A stretch of 64,000 nucleotides of DNA from Microtetraspora malaysiensis. Lineage in GTDB: Bacteria; Actinomycetota; Actinomycetes; Streptosporangiales; Streptosporangiaceae. This document shows positions 8,646 to 18,574 of this stretch, in pieces. Below the pieces are notes generated by a model, which was not told the DNA's origin, searched no databases, and saw nothing but the letters and a program-made list of their open reading frames with translations. Numbering within the stretch: the first letter of the stretch is position 1; each line of letters opens with the position of its first letter. Location: contig NZ_BBYJ01000031.1 in NCBI RefSeq assembly GCF_001528665.1, positions 34,416 through 98,415 on the forward strand, in the 5' to 3' direction. The translations under genes and the position numbers were made by a program.

Positions 8646-10246
8646 GTCTGCTGCCTGTTCTGCTCGAGGGTCACGGCGGCCGCCGCGGCCGCGGCGGAGG
8701 CGTCCTCCGTGGCGGACCGCAGGCACTCCCGGAAGGCCGCGAGCGCGGGGACGTCGCCGTACTTCGACTGGACCGCCTTGAGCAGGTCCTGCGCGGGGCG
8801 CATGACCAGCTCGGTGCGGTATTCGCGCTCGATCATCTCGATGGCCTTGCGGCCCATCTCCAGCGCCTCCTCGACCTCGCCCTCGATCAGGCGGCACTGG
8901 GCGCGGTCGAAGCGGATCAGGGTCTGGTCGAGCAGGTCCTCACCGGAGTATTTGCCGAGCGCCTGCTCCAGTATGAGGTCCGCCTCCAACGTCTGCCCCA
9001 GCTTGACCAGGACGTCGCCCTGGTAGAAGTAGAGCTGCCGTTCGGTATAGCCGAAGGCCGGGTCCTCCTGGTCGTTGCTGCTCATCTGCGCGAACGCCGC
9101 CCTGGCCCGGGACAGCGCCCGCTTGGCCTGGTCGACGACCTCCTTCTTGGGACCGGTGCTGCCGGCCAGCATGGCGAGCGCCCTGGCCTCGACCACCGGT
9201 GCCATGGTCTTGGCCGCGCAGGGCGTCTGCCCGGCCATGTCCCGGCTCTTCTTCGCCAGCGCGAGCGCCTCGCGCGGGTCGCCGTAGTAGAGCGGGACCA
9301 GCGCCTCGCGGGCGCTCACCCAGGCACGCAGCGCGCGGTCGCCCGTCTCGTCGGCGGCCGTACGCCCGGTGCGGAAGAACGATCGGGCCATGCGATGGTC
9401 GCCGAGGTCGATCATGATCATCCCGCAGAGCCCGGAGAGCTGAGCCGTCATGCGGCAGAGCCGTTCCTGGATGTCGACCGGCTGCCGCCGCTCCAGCGCC
9501 TTGCGCACCGTGGAGAACTCCAGCAGCACGTCGCAGAGAAGGCGAAGCGGCGGGGTGTTCATGTACTGCCTGCCGAAACCGGTGGTCGTCTCCTCCCACT
9601 GGTCCAGCATCGCGGGCGAGACGGTCGCCGAGGCCATCGTCTCGTCCATGTGTCGTCGTATGTTCTCCACCGCACCCAGCACCTGGCCATCGAGAGCCAA
9701 CGGGGTACCGGCGAGGATCTTCAGCAGCGTCCTCCGTAGCACGTTCTCGTCCTCCTCGCCCCCGTCCGCGGAAGGACTACCGCCATCCGGCTGTATCCAC
9801 AGCTCGCGCACATTGGGGGAAGTGTCAGGTATTCCCTCTTCGAAATCGCAGCCGCGGACATTGCCGGGCATTCCGTGGCCGTGGCCACAGATGCACGGCC
9901 CTTCGTAGCCGAGGGCGGCCGGTTCCACCCGGTAGACGGAACACAGGTAGTGGAGGTACTCCGGTCCGGGCTTCTTCAGCCCCGACTCGTAGGCGGACAG
10001 AAGCGTCTCGCCGATCCCCGGGACGGCTTTCCCGTCCCGCTCGAATAGCGCCCGTACCTGCTCGATCACATCCGCGAGTGCGATGCCGTTCGACAGGCGG
10101 TGCGCCTTGATCTTCGTGGTGCCGAACTTCGGTCCACACGCAAGATGGATCTCGTCGGCGATCACGGCCACGGCCCGCCCGACGGCCAGACCCCGAGCCC
10201 TGACCCGCCGTGCGATCTCCGTTTCCCTGTGCTGCCTGCCGGACAT
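8642..10246 (-). CDS. XRE-type transcriptional regulator with TPR-like C-terminus
   Basis: 534 residues from the ATG at 10246, chosen because GAGAGGGG lies about 5 bases upstream. An ATG 60 bp earlier has no SD. The N-terminal 110 residues contain a helix-turn-helix (GIGETLLSAYESGLKKPGPEY). A short metal-ligand-like cluster, GPCICGHGHG, follows. The rest is helical TPR-like repeats, as in the large actinomycete XRE regulators of development and secondary metabolism. It overlaps the downstream GNAT gene by 4 bp. It is divergent from the 87-residue gene at 10586, and the region between them carries a long inverted repeat that could be its operator. Confidence 0.75.
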   Translation of the reverse strand: MSGRQHRETEIARRVRARGLAVGRAVAVIADEIHLACGPKFGTTKIKAHRLSNGIALADVIEQVRALFERDGKAVPGIGETLLSAYESGLKKPGPEYLHYLCSVYRVEPAALGYEGPCICGHGHGMPGNVRGCDFEEGIPDTSPNVRELWIQPDGGSPSADGGEEDENVLRRTLLKILAGTPLALDGQVLGAVENIRRHMDETMASATVSPAMLDQWEETTTGFGRQYMNTPPLRLLCDVLLEFSTVRKALERRQPVDIQERLCRMTAQLSGLCGMIMIDLGDHRMARSFFRTGRTAADETGDRALRAWVSAREALVPLYYGDPREALALAKKSRDMAGQTPCAAKTMAPVVEARALAMLAGSTGPKKEVVDQAKRALSRARAAFAQMSSNDQEDPAFGYTERQLYFYQGDVLVKLGQTLEADLILEQALGKYSGEDLLDQTLIRFDRAQCRLIEGEVEEALEMGRKAIEMIEREYRTELVMRPAQDLLKAVQSKYGDVPALAAFRECLRSATEDASAAAAAAAVTLEQNRQQT

Positions 10247-10383
10247 CCCGGCCCCTCTCTCGCGGACGGGTGATGGCGCCGACCGCGTGTCCCGAAGGGT
10301 CCTCATCTGCTGACGCAGCGTAACGTCTCTGTCGCGCTGCGGCTACACAAGAATGATGGACCAGTTTTTGCCCGGCATGGACG

Positions 10384-10442
10384 AGTAGTTGAAGGTGCTG
10401 ACTAAGGATCGTTCCTCAGCAGGTGGTTTTCTTCAACCTACT
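10384..10442. promoter_or_regulatory. Long interrupted inverted repeat between divergent genes
   Basis: AGTAGTTGAAGG (10384-10395) pairs with CTTCAACCTACT (10431-10442) with one bulge. Inside, TGCTGA (10396-10401) pairs exactly with TCAGCA (10416-10421). It lies 138 bp before the XRE regulator start and 144 bp before the 87-residue gene start. It is either a dyad operator for an XRE dimer or an RNA hairpin. It is the strongest dyad in the 340-bp divergent region, and the rest of that region shows no gene. Confidence 0.5.
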
Positions 10443-10585
10443 TGGGGGTTTGCCTAACCGCAGAGCCGACGGGCGGCGTTGACCGGTTCATGCTTGGTGA
10501 GTCATCTTGAGCCCGCCAGGACCGAAAGCCCGGGTCAAAGACGCCCGGTGCGTCGGGCTCGCCGAAAACCAAGGAGGACACCGAA

Positions 10586-10849
10586 GTGGAGGATGACGAT
10601 TTCCAGCGTCTGGAACTCCTGGTATCCGAACTCGACTCCCGCGGCCTTCTCGCCCGGGTCGTACGCACCCAGTCAGGCCGCCCCTTCGTACGGGTGATCA
10701 ACCCGAAGGCCACGAGTCTCACGGAGAACGTCGTGTGCAGGGCAACGGACTACTGGTGGTCCTGGGGAGAGCGGATGCACCGGGCGGACGACCCGGCCGG
10801 TGCGGCGCGCAAGGTCGCCCGAGTGCTCGCCGCGGTGAGCGACAACTAG
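10586..10849 (+). CDS. Small conserved-looking hypothetical protein
   Basis: 87 residues from a GTG at 10586 with an ideal SD (AAGGAGG, 8-base spacing). The protein starts MEDDDFQRLELLVSELDSRG and has an aromatic core, RATDYWWSWGERMHRAD. No signal peptide or membrane segment is present. It is divergent from the large XRE regulator. Such small acidic proteins often accompany these regulators in actinomycetes, but I cannot name the family. Its TAG stop lies inside the CTAG that borders MITE copy A, so the element inserted exactly at the end of this gene. Confidence 0.7.
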   Translation: MEDDDFQRLELLVSELDSRGLLARVVRTQSGRPFVRVINPKATSLTENVVCRATDYWWSWGERMHRADDPAGAARKVARVLAAVSDN

Positions 10850-11012
10850 TGCCGTGACCGGCAAGGTTTGCCCGGACGGAGCGGTGGTCCAGGGTCGTGC
10901 ATCGCAAGGCGGAGAAGGAGGCCGGAGCGGAGCCTACGGCCGACGACGACTACGCCGCGAGGTGCCGCCCTGGGCGACGCGACGGGGCAAAGATTGACGG
11001 GAGGGGCACTAG
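10846..11012. mobile_element. MITE-like element, copy A (CTAG-flanked)
   Basis: CTAG occurs at 10846-10849 and 11009-11012 with 159 bp between. The ends form an imperfect inverted repeat (outer CTAGTGCC, inner TTTGCCC). The core, GCATCGCAAGGCGGAG and then GCGGAGCCTACGGCCGACGA, is nearly identical to copy B at 15 kb. No coding capacity is present. The ends and length fit a non-autonomous element with a CTAG target duplication, as known for some IS5-like groups. The family assignment is inference. Confidence 0.7.
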
Positions 11013-11413
11013 CACATCGCGGCTCATGGGGCCGGCGGAGCGCACGGTGCGGAGCGCCCCGCGACTGCCGCGCCTGACGCGGCGGCCCGGGACGCTGTGC
11101 GCCCCCGGCCCCCACCATCTCGTGCCCGGCGGAGACCACGCCGAGCACGGCACGCCGCCGTCCGATCCTGGTCGTACCGGCCAGGCTCGGACGGTGATCG
11201 AGGAGGATCCCTCCGGAGAACGGCATGGCGCGCGCTCCGGGTGCGCACGCCATGCCCTGCCGCTCGTCGCGGTGAAACCCCTGCCCGCCGTCCCCGACGC
11301 CGGGCGGGGGAATCTGCCTTCCCCGGCGATGTGACGACGGCCGGTCCAGTCTGCACAATGAGTTAGGTTTACCTGCCCGTTGCTGACCGAACCGATCCGG
11401 GGGGATCCACCTC
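11013..11413. other. Intergenic region without a recognised gene
   Basis: 401 bp between MITE copy A and the MscS gene. Short open frames exist on both strands, but none has an SD plus family-like sequence. The last 60 bp are less GC-rich (CACAATGAGTTAGGTTTACC) and probably hold the MscS promoter. The rest may be displaced 3' flank of the 87-residue gene. Confidence 0.5.
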
Positions 11414-12424
11414 GTGTTCCCGTACGCGCCGACTCCGACACCGTCTTCTGAGCCGGATTTCATGGACACAGTGGGAGACTCGGTCACCGCGATGACCAAC
11501 ATGTGCAAGAGCGGCAAGGGCCTGACGTGCTCGGTCCTCAACGCGTCCTTCCCCGACGGCGTGTACCCCTGGGTCCCCCTCGTGGCCGGGATCGTCGACG
11601 CCCTTCTCACTCTGTGCCTGATCCTCGCCGTCGCTTTGGTGGTGCGGAGCGTCGCGCACCGCCTCATCACCCGGGTGACGCTGCGGGCCAGCGAGGGCGT
11701 CCTGCCGGAGCGGTTCAAGACCATGTCGTCCGGGTCGAGCGAGGCGAGCACCGCGATCCTCACCGAGCGCCGCAGGCAGCGGGCCGAGACGATGGGCTCG
11801 GTGCTGCGGAGCCTGTCCTCGGTTGTGATTCTGGGCACGGCCGCCCTGATGATCCTGTCCAACCTGGGCATCGAGCTGGCCCCGCTGCTCACCAGCGTCG
11901 GCATCATCGGTGTCGCGGTCGGCTTCGGCGCGCAGGAGCTGGTCAAGGACTTCATCGCCGGCATGTTCATGCTGCTTGAGGACCAGTACGGCGTGGGTGA
12001 CGTCATCGACACCGGAGTCGCGGTCGGCACCGTCGAGGCCGTCACCCTGCGGATCACCCGGATCCGGGACGCCGACGGCAAGGTCTGGTATGTCCGCAAC
12101 GGCACCATCAGCCGGGTCGGCAACGAGTCCCAGGGCTGGTCGCGCGCGGTCGTCGACGTGAACGTGCCGTACGAGGCGGACATCACGACGGTGCGCGAGC
12201 TGCTCAAGGGCGTCTCGACGGCGATGTGGGAGGAGCCGGAGTACCGCGACGCCCTCCTGGTCGAGGAGCCCCAGGTGTACGGCTTGGAGCAGATCTCCGA
12301 CAAGTCGGTCATCTTCCGGGTCAGCGTGAAGACCGCCCCGGCGCAGCAGGCCGAGGTGGCCCGCGAGCTGCGGATCCGGATCAAGAGGGCGTTCGACGAG
12401 AAGAACCTGGCCTTCGCGGGCTGA
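11414..12424 (+). CDS. Small-conductance mechanosensitive channel (MscS family)
   Basis: 336 residues from a GTG at 11414 with a G-rich SD about 7-8 bases upstream. There are three likely membrane segments, around residues 50-75, 135-155 and 160-180. The pore helix and following segment are GIIGVAVGFGAQELVKDFIA, then GMFMLLEDQYGVGDVI, the MscS signature. A beta domain follows with VWYVRNGTISRVGNESQGW. It releases solutes under hypo-osmotic shock. An ATG 48 bp downstream is an alternative start. The next gene begins 34 bp later on the same strand. Confidence 0.93.
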   Translation: MFPYAPTPTPSSEPDFMDTVGDSVTAMTNMCKSGKGLTCSVLNASFPDGVYPWVPLVAGIVDALLTLCLILAVALVVRSVAHRLITRVTLRASEGVLPERFKTMSSGSSEASTAILTERRRQRAETMGSVLRSLSSVVILGTAALMILSNLGIELAPLLTSVGIIGVAVGFGAQELVKDFIAGMFMLLEDQYGVGDVIDTGVAVGTVEAVTLRITRIRDADGKVWYVRNGTISRVGNESQGWSRAVVDVNVPYEADITTVRELLKGVSTAMWEEPEYRDALLVEEPQVYGLEQISDKSVIFRVSVKTAPAQQAEVARELRIRIKRAFDEKNLAFAG

Positions 12425-12458
12425 ACCTACTCGCCGGTAACTGGCCTAGGCTGAAGCG

Positions 12459-12827
12459 GTGACAACGTTTTACGAGGCTGTCGGAGGCGAGGAGACGTTC
12501 CGGCGGCTCGTGCACCGCTTCTACGAAGGCGTCGCCGCGGACCCGCTGCTGCGCCCGATGTACCCCGAAGACGACCTTGAGGGCGCCGAAGACCGGCTGC
12601 GCATGTTCCTCATCCAGTACTGGGGCGGCCCCAACACCTACAGCCAGGAGCGCGGCCATCCCCGGCTGCGCATGCGGCACGTGCCGTTCACGATCGGCGA
12701 GGCGGAGCGGGACGCCTGGCTCAAGCACATGGGCGACGCCGTGCACTCCCTGGAGCTCGCCCCCGAGCATGAGGAGCAGCTCCTGCGCTACCTCGTCTAC
12801 GCGGCCCAGAGCATGATGAACGCATAA
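12459..12827 (+). CDS. glbO: Group II truncated haemoglobin
   Basis: 122 residues. [20 protein letters not shown] carries the B10 tyrosine region. The proximal histidine is in [10 protein letters not shown], and WLKHMGDAV carries the group-II G8 tryptophan. It binds oxygen and heme in aerobic actinobacteria, with roles in respiration or peroxide chemistry. The GTG start lies 6 bases after a TAGGCT -10-like hexamer (12447-12452), so the transcript is probably leaderless. Confidence 0.93.
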   Translation: MTTFYEAVGGEETFRRLVHRFYEGVAADPLLRPMYPEDDLEGAEDRLRMFLIQYWGGPNTYSQERGHPRLRMRHVPFTIGEAERDAWLKHMGDAVHSLELAPEHEEQLLRYLVYAAQSMMNA

Positions 12828-12856
12828 CGCTCTCTGCCACGGGGCAGCCCTGGGGC

Positions 12857-14428
12857 ATGCGTGAAACCCCCTGGTGGCATGACGCCGTCGTCTACGAGAT
12901 CTACGTCCGCAGCTTCGCCGACTCCACCGGTGACGGGGTCGGCGATCTCGCCGGCGTGCGGAGTCGGCTGCCCTACCTCGCGGACCTGGGCGTCGACGCG
13001 ATCTGGCTGACCCCGTTCTATCGCTCCCCCATGGCGGACGGCGGCTACGACGTCGCGGACTACCGCGACGTCGATCCGCTCTTCGGCACTCTGGACGAAT
13101 TCGACGACCTGGTGGCGGACGCGCACGGCCAGGGGCTGCGGCTGATGGTCGACATCGTCCCCAACCACAGCTCCGCCGCCCACCCCTGGTTCCAGAAGGC
13201 CCTGAACGCGCCTGAGAGCTCGCCTGAGCGCGATCGGTACATCTTCCGGCCCTCCCCACCCGGACGGCCGGACACGGAGCCGAACAACTGGCTCTCGGTC
13301 TTCGGCGGGCCCGCGTGGACCCGGCTGCCGGACGGCGATTGGTACCTCCACCTCTTCGCGCCCCAGCAGCCCGATTTCAACTGGAACAACCCGGAAGTGC
13401 GGGAAGACTTCCTCACCACGCTGCGGTTCTGGCTGGATCGGGGCGTGGACGGCTTCCGCATCGACGTCGCCATGGGCCTGCACAAGGCGGAGGGGCTACC
13501 CGACACCGCCCTCGGGTTCGGCGCCCGGTCGCCCATCTGGAGCCGCCCTGAGGTGCACCAGGTCTTTCGCGAGTGGCGCGCCGTGCTCGACTCCTATCCC
13601 GGCGACCGCGCCGCGGTGGGCGAGGTCTGGACGGATTCGGCCGAGGACCTCGCCCTTTACGTCCGCTCCGACGAGCTGCACCAGAGCTTCAACTTCGCCT
13701 GGCTCGAGGCGCCCTGGTCGGCCGGCGCGTTCCGCGAGGTCATCGAGACCACGCTGGCGGCGATGCGGGCGCCCACGTGGGTGCTGTCCAATCACGACGT
13801 CGTACGGCAGGCCACCCGCTACGGCGAGGGCGCGGCGGATCCGGGGGCCGGGCTCGCCAGGGCGTGTGCCGCCTTGCTGGCGATGCTCGCCCTCCCTGGG
13901 TCGGCATACCTCTACCAAGGGGAGGAATTAGGACTAACCGAGGTAAAGAACCTTCCGTCGGAAGTACGTCAGGACCCCGTCTATTTCCGAACGAAGGGGG
14001 CGATGCCCGGTCGGGACGGCTGCCGGGTGCCGCTCCCCTGGTCGGGGACGGCCCCGCCGTTCGGCTTCGGATCGGGCGGGTCGTGGCTGCCGCAACCGCC
14101 CGAGTGGGCGGGGCTGACCATGGAACGGCAGATGACGGACCCCGGCTCCAGTTTGTCGTTCTATCGCCGGGCGCTGGCCGCGCGCCGATCCCTGCGGGGC
14201 ACGCTGCCGGACACGATCACCTGGCTGGACGCCCCCGCCGGCGCCCTGGTCTTCTCCCGCGACCCGCTGGTCTGCGCCGTCAACTGCGGCACCGACCCGG
14301 TACGGCTACCGCCCCACGAGCGGGTCCTGATCTCCAGCGCTCCCCTGGACGGCGGCATGCTGCCGCCGGACACGGGAGCGTGGCTGCTGCGCGACCGACC
14401 TCTCACTCCTCGACCAAGAAGCGCTTGA
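12857..14428 (+). CDS. GH13 alpha-glucosidase (oligo-1,6-glucosidase/trehalose-type)
   Basis: 523 residues, starting PWWHDAVVYEIYVRSFADSTGD, the usual opening of cytoplasmic GH13 glucosidases. The catalytic nucleophile is Asp203 (GFRIDVA), the acid/base Glu256 (GEVWTD) and the stabiliser Asp314 (LSNHDVV). No signal peptide is present. It probably hydrolyses the alpha-glucosidic bonds of maltose, isomaltose or short glucans; the exact linkage is not readable. Its 3' end overlaps the convergent thioesterase gene by 26 bp. Confidence 0.92.
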   Translation: MRETPWWHDAVVYEIYVRSFADSTGDGVGDLAGVRSRLPYLADLGVDAIWLTPFYRSPMADGGYDVADYRDVDPLFGTLDEFDDLVADAHGQGLRLMVDIVPNHSSAAHPWFQKALNAPESSPERDRYIFRPSPPGRPDTEPNNWLSVFGGPAWTRLPDGDWYLHLFAPQQPDFNWNNPEVREDFLTTLRFWLDRGVDGFRIDVAMGLHKAEGLPDTALGFGARSPIWSRPEVHQVFREWRAVLDSYPGDRAAVGEVWTDSAEDLALYVRSDELHQSFNFAWLEAPWSAGAFREVIETTLAAMRAPTWVLSNHDVVRQATRYGEGAADPGAGLARACAALLAMLALPGSAYLYQGEELGLTEVKNLPSEVRQDPVYFRTKGAMPGRDGCRVPLPWSGTAPPFGFGSGGSWLPQPPEWAGLTMERQMTDPGSSLSFYRRALAARRSLRGTLPDTITWLDAPAGALVFSRDPLVCAVNCGTDPVRLPPHERVLISSAPLDGGMLPPDTGAWLLRDRPLTPRPRSA

Positions 14429-14831
14429 GATGGGCGAGCTCGTCCTCGGTGAGCCGACGGGGGCGCGCGCCTTGAACGTCGTAGGCGACCATCACCGAAC
14501 GCGCCTCGACGAAGACGTGCTCGTCGTCCTTGATCTCGTACGCGAGCGTGAACCGGACCGGCCTGATCTCGGTCACCCAGGTCTCGACGCGTACCGGATC
14601 GGGGCGGAACGTCAGCGGGTGGCGGTAGTCGATCTCGTGCCGGGCGACCACCAGGCCCCGGTGCGGACGGTCGCCCTCGCGGAGCCGATCGACGACGAGC
14701 ATGCCGAGCCGCGCGTCCTCCAGGAAGTCGAAGAACCGCACGTTGTTGACATGGCCGAGGCTGTCGATGTCCCCGAAGCGGACCTGCCGGTGGAAGACGT
14801 GTCGCCGGTCGGCGGGGGTGGCGGCACTCAT
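14403..14831 (-). CDS. Acyl-CoA thioesterase (4HBT, hotdog fold)
   Basis: 142 residues from the ATG at 14831. The upstream extension of the frame has no similarity. VRFGDIDSLGHVNNVRFFDFLEDAR is the 4HBT active-site helix, with the catalytic Asp in GDID. It is single-domain and YbgC-like in length. It hydrolyses an acyl-CoA of unknown chain. No strong SD is seen. An inverted repeat, GGAAACCG (14889-14896) and CGGTTTCC (14908-14915), lies about 60 bp upstream and may be its operator. Confidence 0.88.
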   Translation of the reverse strand: MSAATPADRRHVFHRQVRFGDIDSLGHVNNVRFFDFLEDARLGMLVVDRLREGDRPHRGLVVARHEIDYRHPLTFRPDPVRVETWVTEIRPVRFTLAYEIKDDEHVFVEARSVMVAYDVQGARPRRLTEDELAHLKRFLVEE

Positions 14832-14888
14832 GACAGTACGGCCGACAGCACGGCCGGCGCCGTCGGAGAGAGGTTGTCCGGACACACC

Positions 14889-14915
14889 GGAAACCGTATT
14901 CCACCCGCGGTTTCC
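14889..14915. promoter_or_regulatory. Inverted repeat upstream of thioesterase
   Basis: GGAAACCG and CGGTTTCC are perfect 8-bp arms separated by 11 bp, in the presumed promoter region of the thioesterase gene. This fits an operator for a dimeric repressor. No matching regulator gene is adjacent. Confidence 0.4.
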
Positions 14916-14968
14916 GCACGCGGGCGGGGTCGCGACGAGCACCGGCCGAGGCCGGGACCGGCCCCCTG

Positions 14969-14989
14969 CCCCGGCGACCTGCGCCGGGG
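14969..14989. terminator. GC hairpin, probable terminator for ettA
   Basis: CCCCGGCG and CGCCGGGG form a perfect 8-bp stem with a 5-base loop. It lies beyond MITE copy B as seen from ettA, so the element seems to have inserted between the ettA stop and its terminator. Confidence 0.5.
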
Positions 14990-15000
14990 CCAAGGGTCGG

Positions 15001-15162
15001 CTAGGGAGTGTCTGACAAATGCTGCCCGTAGCGAGCGCGGATCCAGGTGGATGCATCGCAAGGCGGAGGAGGAGGCCGTAGCGGAGCCTACGGCCGACGA
15101 CGACAACGCGGCGAGGCGCCGTCTGGGCCGCGCGCAGCAGGGCTTGATTTGTCAGACACGAC

Positions 15163-15166
<4 letters not shown>
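15001..15166. mobile_element. MITE-like element, copy B (CTAG-flanked)
   Basis: CTAG borders 15001-15004 and 15163-15166 with 158 bp between. GTGTCTGACAAAT (15008-15020) and ATTTGTCAGACAC (15147-15159) are perfect 13-bp terminal inverted repeats. The core matches copy A and carries a perfect hairpin, GGCCGTAG (15074-15081) and CTACGGCC (15088-15095). The right CTAG includes the ettA stop codon. No transposase is present. The termini are better preserved than in copy A, suggesting a younger insertion or a different subfamily. Confidence 0.78.
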
Positions 15167-16827
<1,661 letters not shown>

Positions 16828-16858
16828 GACTCCAAGGGTAGTGGCACCCACGGTAGCT

Positions 16859-18154
16859 TCAGCCGGTCATCTCATCCCCTGTGCGCGGTGGAGGAGCCGT
16901 GGGACGCGCAGGGAGGCAGATGCGGTCACGGCCGAGCTCCTTGGCCCGGTAGAGGGCGAGATCCGCGGCGGCGAGCAACTCGATGAGATCGTTGCCGTGC
17001 ATGTTCATGATGGCCACTCCGGCCGAGATCGTCACGGTGACCATGGCGTGGTCGGCCGGGACCGCCATGCGCCCCACCCGGGAGCGCAACCGCTCGGCCA
17101 CCCGCCTGGCCTCGGTGACGTCGGCCCGCGGCAACAGGATCACGAACTCTTCGCCGCCGAACCTGCCGACCACGTCGTAGTCGCGCAGCTGGCTGCGCAG
17201 CGTGCCGGCGACCCCGATCAGCACCTGGTCGCCGACGAGGTGGCCGTAGGTGTCGTTGACCCGCTTGAAGTGGTCGATGTCGACGATGAGCAGCGCGAGC
17301 GTCTCGCCGGTGCGCCGGGCGCGGACGATCTCGGTGTCCGCCTCGCGCTGCCAGGCGGCGGCGTTGAGCAGCCCGGTCTTCGGGTCGGTGCGCGCGGCGG
17401 CCTGCAGCTGGGCGTGCAGCAGGCTGCGCTGCAGCAGCACCACCGGCGGCAGCGCGAGCAGCAGCAGCCCCAGGTTGAGCGCGCACGCGATGGCGACCGT
17501 CACGCCGAGGCAGAGCTCGACGGCGTCGAGCAACGCGCTCTCGCGGTTCCACAGGAGCTCCCGCCACCGGGTGTCGGGATCGGCGGTGCGCACGGCGATG
17601 GCGATGAGCGCGGTGTTGAGCGCGGTGAACAGGACGGCGCAGGCCACCGCCGCGAGAATGGGCAGCGCGCGGCCGCTGGACAGCTCGCCCGGCGCCGGGA
17701 TCCACGCGTGGAACGCCACGGAGGCCGCGCACGCGGCCACTCCGATCGCCGCCGCGCTGAAGACCCTCCGGTAGACGACCGTGGCGCGGACGCGCGCCTG
17801 CAGCAGGATCTGCAGCGGGATGGGGGCGAGCAGGGCGTACACCGGTGGGAGCAGCAGCACGACGGGCAGCCACCAGGCCGACAGCAGGTCGCGGGACACC
17901 CCGGCGGGCATGCCGAGCCGTCGGGTGGCCTCGATGCAGACGGCGCCGCACACCGTCAGGGCGGCGAACGCGGCAAGGTGCGAGAGGTGGAACGGCGTCG
18001 CGATCAGCAGGTACGCGATCGCGGCCAGGTCCAGCGCGACGATGCCGAAGAAGTAGACGACGAGAGGACGGCGCTGGGCCAGCAGGGGCCACCGACCGCG
18101 CCGCGAGGGCGATCCGTCTCGCGGTGTGGCCGAGGTCTGGCTGGGTGCCGTCAT
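16859..18154 (-). CDS. Membrane GGDEF diguanylate cyclase
   Basis: 431 residues from the ATG at 18154. GGGGAG lies about 5 bases before it, and an upstream in-frame GTG lacks an SD. Six or so hydrophobic segments (residues about 30-230) form an N-terminal membrane sensor. A GGDEF domain follows, with GGEEF as the catalytic loop. RDYD, five residues earlier, is the RxxD inhibitory site, so the enzyme is likely an active, product-inhibited cyclase making c-di-GMP. No EAL domain is present. c-di-GMP controls development in filamentous actinomycetes. It is divergent from the structured region at 18.2 kb. Confidence 0.93.
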   Translation of the reverse strand: MTAPSQTSATPRDGSPSRRGRWPLLAQRRPLVVYFFGIVALDLAAIAYLLIATPFHLSHLAAFAALTVCGAVCIEATRRLGMPAGVSRDLLSAWWLPVVLLLPPVYALLAPIPLQILLQARVRATVVYRRVFSAAAIGVAACAASVAFHAWIPAPGELSSGRALPILAAVACAVLFTALNTALIAIAVRTADPDTRWRELLWNRESALLDAVELCLGVTVAIACALNLGLLLLALPPVVLLQRSLLHAQLQAAARTDPKTGLLNAAAWQREADTEIVRARRTGETLALLIVDIDHFKRVNDTYGHLVGDQVLIGVAGTLRSQLRDYDVVGRFGGEEFVILLPRADVTEARRVAERLRSRVGRMAVPADHAMVTVTISAGVAIMNMHGNDLIELLAAADLALYRAKELGRDRICLPARPTAPPPRTGDEMTG

Positions 18155-18256
18155 CCAGTCTCCCCACGTGTCCGTGCGCTGACTCCAGCGTCTCACGATG
18201 TGTAACACAATAATTGCGGAGTGTGCGTCACGCGACGGGAACCGCTACCTTTGGCA

Positions 18257-18331
18257 GTCTGTGCCGTCGAATGTCCGGACGGCAGACGAGGTAACCGCTC
18301 CTTCACCAGGGGGGCCGTGTGGGAAAGGAGC
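18257..18331 (+). ncRNA. Candidate structured RNA leader
   Basis: Two plus-strand hairpins are present. GTCTGTGCCGTC pairs with GACGGCAGAC (18257-18287, one bulge), and GCTCCTT (18297-18303) pairs perfectly with AAGGAGC (18325-18331). The second stem hides an AAAGGAG SD that precedes a tiny ORF. No known riboswitch consensus (c-di-GMP-I, ydaO, cobalamin) was recognised. No full gene follows on the plus strand, so it could be a small RNA. Confidence 0.35.
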
Positions 18332-18335
18332 AGCC

Positions 18336-18362
18336 ATGGTGCGGGGTGTGACCTGGACCTAG
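18336..18362 (+). CDS. Tiny ORF behind a sequestered SD (possible leader peptide)
   Basis: ATG to TAG encodes the 8-residue MVRGVTWT. AAAGGAG sits 5 bases upstream, inside a perfect 7-bp stem. It could be a leader peptide, but no downstream gene on this strand is evident. Confidence 0.25.
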   Translation: MVRGVTWT

Positions 18363-18574
18363 TAAGGGTGCTCTCGCAGCGACGCGGAAGTCGCCATCGG
18401 CCGATACCCGGACGTTCCACCGTGGGGCACCGGCCGCGCACGGCCGATGCCCTTGCCACCGCACGCTGACCCCTCACCTGCCACCCTCCGGCACTCCGGG
18501 CGCTACCTCCGCCACTCACCGCACACCGCCTCTGGCCCCCCGCGACATCGCTTCCGGTTTCCAGCCACTCGTCG

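Larger units (their letters stand above)
18155..18574. other. Intergenic region between GGDEF and SSB genes
   Basis: 420 bp. The left part is AT-rich near 18200 (TGTAACACAATAATTGCGG) and probably holds the GGDEF promoter. The middle holds a structured plus-strand leader and an 8-codon frame, annotated separately. From 18370 to 18574 I see no convincing gene; a 33-codon Arg-rich frame there has no family-like features. Confidence 0.5.

Noticed and set aside
18370..18469. 33-codon Arg-rich ORF (starts VLSQRRGSRHRP)
   Set aside because: No SD of quality and composition as expected by chance in GC-rich DNA.
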